NCBI GenBank assembly: GCA_028691715.1
Contig: JAQUYR010000004.1
Location: 1-8,208 of the forward strand
Direction of reading: 5' to 3'
DNA from: Bacilli bacterium
GTDB taxonomy: Bacteria > Bacillota_I > Bacilli_A > ML615J-28 > CAG-698
DNA length: 8,208 nt
The translations under genes and the position numbers were made by a program. Of this stretch, positions 5,435 to 8,208 are shown one piece after another (positions within the stretch are counted from its first letter, which is position 1; every line of letters begins with the position of its first letter). The notes beneath the pieces were generated by a model that was not told the DNA's origin, ran no database searches, and was given only the letters and a program-made list of their open reading frames with translations.

Positions 5435-8047
5435 ATGAATGGTTCAACCGTAATTAAAAAAACTCTGCCTTTAATAATTATTTTACTAATTATTATCGGT
5501 ACTGCTGTGACTTGTACAATTTTATCTAAAGATAAAGACAATCCAGTTATATCAAACCCTGATTCTGTTTATTTAACAGCAAAAGAAGGGGAATTCACTT
5601 ATACTTTAAAAAATAGTAGAGTATATAATGAATTAAAAACAAGTGTTGGTCTTAGTTCACTTGTTACTATGATTAATAAAGATTTATTAAAAGATGTAAA
5701 GAAGGATGGCACAAGCTATTGGGATCAAGTTGAAGATACAGCTATCGCCAAAGAAATTGAAGATGCTACTTTCCCTGATGGTAAAGATGATTTAACTGCT
5801 GAGGAAATAGCAACAGCTGAAAAAGAATTCTTGGATTCAATGTTCTCTTCATATGGACTAACTTCTATGGATGAAATTGAAGCTCATTATCGTCTTATCT
5901 TAGCAAAGGAATTATATGCTGCTGATAAGTTAGATGAAGAGATTGCTGAAACTAATGCAGAAGCTGAAGAAGATTCTGAAAAATATTTCACTTCATCAGA
6001 TTATTCAACATACTATACATCAAACTACAAAGCTGAATATTGGGCAATGGTTGTTCCTTTCTCAACTGAGGCTCAAGCTACTAATGCTCTTGCTCAATTA
6101 GGAATTACTATTAAGACAAGTTCAACAACAACTAGTGAAGATTTTACTAGATGGGTAAAAACTGTTGATGGCGAAGAAGTTACTTTGACTGCCGCTGAAG
6201 TTGTTGAAGCGATGATCAGTCTATACAATACTACAAGAGCTTTCCAAACTGAGAGCTATCCAGTAAATAGATTAGTATTGACTAATGGTAAACAATATAC
6301 TATCAATGATGAAGGTAGTTATGTATTTAATACAGTTGTTTCTGAAGAAGATGAAGCCTTAAATACTCTTCATTATACATATGATGAGATTTATGCTTAT
6401 CAATCAAGTGTTCAAAATTATTTAAAGAATACAATGGTTTCATATACTCCTAGTAGTGAAGTTACATATACTCAAAAATGGTTTACACCAACTCCACAAA
6501 GCTATAGCAGTGGATCAATTTATTGCTTTATTATGAAATTAGCAGAAGTTGCTGCTCCCGATCAAGAAGATGTAACTGAAGAAATTTATAGTAAATTAGT
6601 TGAAAACACTTTAACAAGCACATTTATTGAAACAAAGATGGCCGAATTACGTGAAGAAAAGGGTATAATCATTTATGATACTTATCTTGAAAGTTCTTAT
6701 GTTTCTAGTGTAAGTTCATATAGTGTTACTCATGAAACCACTAAAAAAGCTAGTACAAATCTTGTAGCTGCAGTTGAAGGACATGAATACACTACTGATC
6801 AATTATTTGATGCAATGGATAAGGTATACGGTATTTCACTATCAATTAGTTTAATCAACGAAGAAAGATTCTTAGTGAATACTAACTTTAATAAATATTA
6901 TGATTCAACATCAACAGCTAGTAAAGAAAAAGACAAATGGCTTGATTTAGATAAATATCAGACATTAACTACTGAAGTAAGCAATGAAAAATTGAATTTC
7001 TCAGCTGGTGCTTATGAAGATTATGGATATGGTCCAAGCACAATGACATGGGAAGAATTCTTACAAAGTATTTATGGTGTTTCTGATGAACAAGAATTAA
7101 GAATGTATTTCTTACAAAGCGATATTATTGGTGAATTTAAAGAGGCTTTAGGCGATTTAAGTGAAGCTGAAGAGACTTCAGATTTATGGCAATATTACCT
7201 TGAAAAAATGGCAATCATTCGCGATGCAACATTTAATGTTACTGGTGTACATCTATTGATTTCAGCTTATGCTGATCCAATGGAAGCTGTTACTAGCGCT
7301 TCAACAATGTTAGATCCAGCTGAATGGTCAGAATATCAAATCGAATTGGCTAAACAATTAACTGATCAAATCAAAGCTTATATTGCTAATTCTGAAGGAA
7401 CAATTACTGAGAAATTAGAAGCAGTTGTTACTGCTTTCAAAGCTTCTCCAAGATTTGTTGCTAATTTAGACCAAACAGTTGAAGCACAACCAGTTCTTGA
7501 AGGTGTAAATTATGTATTTGAGGGAATTGAAGTTGCTAAATTTAAATCTGCTGGTTTAGCAGTTAAATTTGAAGATTTAGGTGATATCACTAATGGCGAT
7601 ATGGTTGAAGAATTTGAGGCTGCTGTAAAATCTATTTGGCTTGCAAATCCTGATTCTGATTCAATGGTAATCTATGATGATTATTTACAAACAATTTATG
7701 GTTTCCATGTATATGCTAATTTAACATCTACTCCTCTTGCTACTTGGGAAGATGAAGATGGTGCTGAACATGTATTACCTAGCCTAGCTATTATTCAAAC
7801 TTATCTTGAGGATTCAGCTGATGAGTCTTTGACTGATGAAATGTTAGCAGCAATCAAGACTTATTACACTCCAATTTATACTGAACTAGCTAGTGATGGT
7901 TACTATGCAGCAATTAAACAATATTTAGCAATTAAAGATATGGTCATTACTTTTAACAGAAGCAATTTCACATATGAATCATTTACTAAAGCTATTGATA
8001 TGACTATTAAGACATACCAAGATGAGTACATTGATTACGTAAAATAA
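5435..8047 (+). CDS. Membrane-anchored PrsA/SurA-like foldase with two tandem parvulin-type modules
   Basis: An extracytoplasmic folding factor is the likely role. Lys8/Lys9 precede a hydrophobic segment (11-26) that ends AVTC. Cys27 could be lipidated, but Thr at -1 is not standard, so an uncleaved anchor is also possible. The rest is acidic and helical. Module 1 (about 45-422) has a SurA_N-like start (LTAKEGEF at 47-54, INKDLL at 80-85), a helical part (FLDSMFSSYGLTSMDEI, 132-148), a degenerate parvulin region (about 201-370) and a closing helix (IIIYDTYLESSY). Module 2 (about 442-765) repeats the order: VAAVEGHEYT (444-453), FLQSIYGVSDEQEL (542-555), then VHLLI with His606, LGDITNGDMVEEFEAAV (715-731) and YGFHV with His758. 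The two parvulin signature histidines are thus present only in module 2. At 870 residues it is far longer than PrsA (about 290). The start has GAGGAG (5420-5425), 9 bases upstream. The family match is by motif only. Confidence 0.8.
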   Translation: MNGSTVIKKTLPLIIILLIIIGTAVTCTILSKDKDNPVISNPDSVYLTAKEGEFTYTLKNSRVYNELKTSVGLSSLVTMINKDLLKDVKKDGTSYWDQVEDTAIAKEIEDATFPDGKDDLTAEEIATAEKEFLDSMFSSYGLTSMDEIEAHYRLILAKELYAADKLDEEIAETNAEAEEDSEKYFTSSDYSTYYTSNYKAEYWAMVVPFSTEAQATNALAQLGITIKTSSTTTSEDFTRWVKTVDGEEVTLTAAEVVEAMISLYNTTRAFQTESYPVNRLVLTNGKQYTINDEGSYVFNTVVSEEDEALNTLHYTYDEIYAYQSSVQNYLKNTMVSYTPSSEVTYTQKWFTPTPQSYSSGSIYCFIMKLAEVAAPDQEDVTEEIYSKLVENTLTSTFIETKMAELREEKGIIIYDTYLESSYVSSVSSYSVTHETTKKASTNLVAAVEGHEYTTDQLFDAMDKVYGISLSISLINEERFLVNTNFNKYYDSTSTASKEKDKWLDLDKYQTLTTEVSNEKLNFSAGAYEDYGYGPSTMTWEEFLQSIYGVSDEQELRMYFLQSDIIGEFKEALGDLSEAEETSDLWQYYLEKMAIIRDATFNVTGVHLLISAYADPMEAVTSASTMLDPAEWSEYQIELAKQLTDQIKAYIANSEGTITEKLEAVVTAFKASPRFVANLDQTVEAQPVLEGVNYVFEGIEVAKFKSAGLAVKFEDLGDITNGDMVEEFEAAVKSIWLANPDSDSMVIYDDYLQTIYGFHVYANLTSTPLATWEDEDGAEHVLPSLAIIQTYLEDSADESLTDEMLAAIKTYYTPIYTELASDGYYAAIKQYLAIKDMVITFNRSNFTYESFTKAIDMTIKTYQDEYIDYVK

Positions 8048-8057
8048 AATAATAATT

Positions 8058-8085
8058 AACCAAGTCATCGACTTGGTTTTTATTT
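8058..8085 (+). terminator. Intrinsic terminator after the foldase gene
   Basis: AACCAAGTC (8058-8066) and GACTTGGTT (8070-8078) form a perfect 9-bp stem with a 3-base loop (or 8 bp with a 5-base loop), followed by a T-rich tail to 8085. It lies 10 bases after the TAA stop, so the foldase gene is probably monocistronic. Confidence 0.85.
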
Positions 8086-8096
8086 TGGCAAAAAAC

Positions 8097-8125
8097 TTGT
8101 AAATAGAGACAAAAAAATATATAAT
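8097..8125 (+). promoter_or_regulatory. Promoter of the walJ-like gene
   Basis: TTGTAA (8097-8102) and a perfect TATAAT (8120-8125) are separated by 17 bases, between the terminator and the start codon at 8153. The predicted leader is only about 20 bases and contains the GAGGA ribosome binding site (8141-8145). Confidence 0.65.
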
Positions 8126-8152
8126 TAGTCTATATAAAAAGAGGAAAAACAT

Positions 8153-8208
8153 ATGAAGTTTTGCGTTTTAGCAAGTGGTTCTAAAGGAAATATGACATAT
8201 ATCGAAAC
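8153..8208 (+). CDS. walJ: WalJ/YycJ-type metallo-beta-lactamase-fold hydrolase, first 18 codons (3' partial)
   Basis: Only the N-terminus is visible: MKFCVLASGSKGNMTYIE. The opening strand followed by L-A-S-G-S-x-G-N is typical of the YycJ/WalJ family, a metallo-beta-lactamase-fold hydrolase. In many Bacilli it is encoded near the WalRK two-component system and is linked to coordination of replication with cell division; its metal-binding HxHxDH motif would lie beyond the window. GAGGA (8141-8145) lies 7 bases before the ATG, and a good promoter precedes it. The genes on this side of the window do not show a walRK cluster. Other MBL-fold families can start similarly, so the symbol is likely but not certain. 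Confidence 0.7.
   Translation, partial: MKFCVLASGSKGNMTYIE

Overview
The window is AT-rich DNA from a low-GC Gram-positive-type bacterium. It has short intergenic gaps, AGGAG-type ribosome binding sites, TTGNNN/TATAAT promoters and U-tailed intrinsic terminators. Tryptophan is always TGG in the genes, so the genetic code is the standard one rather than the Mycoplasma/Spiroplasma code. The overall style fits Bacilli close to Acholeplasmatales, Izemoplasmatales, RF39 or Erysipelotrichales. This placement is an inference from style and gene families; no marker gene here is long enough to settle it.

Layout on the + strand. (1) 2-1219 is the 3' part of a surface protein gene that is open to the window edge, followed by a terminator. 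(2) 1297-4955 is one transcription unit. A good sigma-A-type promoter drives a lipoprotein fragment (1378-2262), a calcineurin-type metallophosphoesterase in a different frame that overlaps it (2219-4153), and a membrane protein with a very basic tail (4178-4939). The unit ends in a terminator whose loop contains the last stop codon. (3) 4956-5434 is a gap of about 480 bases holding a probable structured, terminated small RNA (about 5038-5283) and the promoter of the next gene, which is bracketed by a direct repeat. (4) 5435-8047 encodes a large membrane-anchored extracytoplasmic foldase that looks like two PrsA/SurA-like modules in tandem. (5) After a terminator and a new promoter, the first 18 codons of a WalJ/YycJ-type metallo-beta-lactamase-fold hydrolase run off the window end.

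The common theme is the cell surface: two anchored multidomain proteins, a lipoprotein, a membrane protein and an exported-protein foldase. The surface protein at the left edge and the metallophosphoesterase share a homologous C-terminal region: a beta-rich module, a Big_2-like Ig domain, a Pro/acidic linker, then a Gly-Cys-Ser/Ala-Ser motif, a hydrophobic segment and an Arg/Lys tail. That last part looks like a C-terminal sorting signal other than LPXTG.

The most unusual spot is 2213-2262. A lipoprotein whose helical-toroid domain stops short meets a metallophosphoesterase that has lost its export signal and the start of its Fn3-like domain, in a +1 frame relation. This looks like a deletion/frameshift fusion of two ancestral secreted-enzyme genes, or a local sequence or assembly error.
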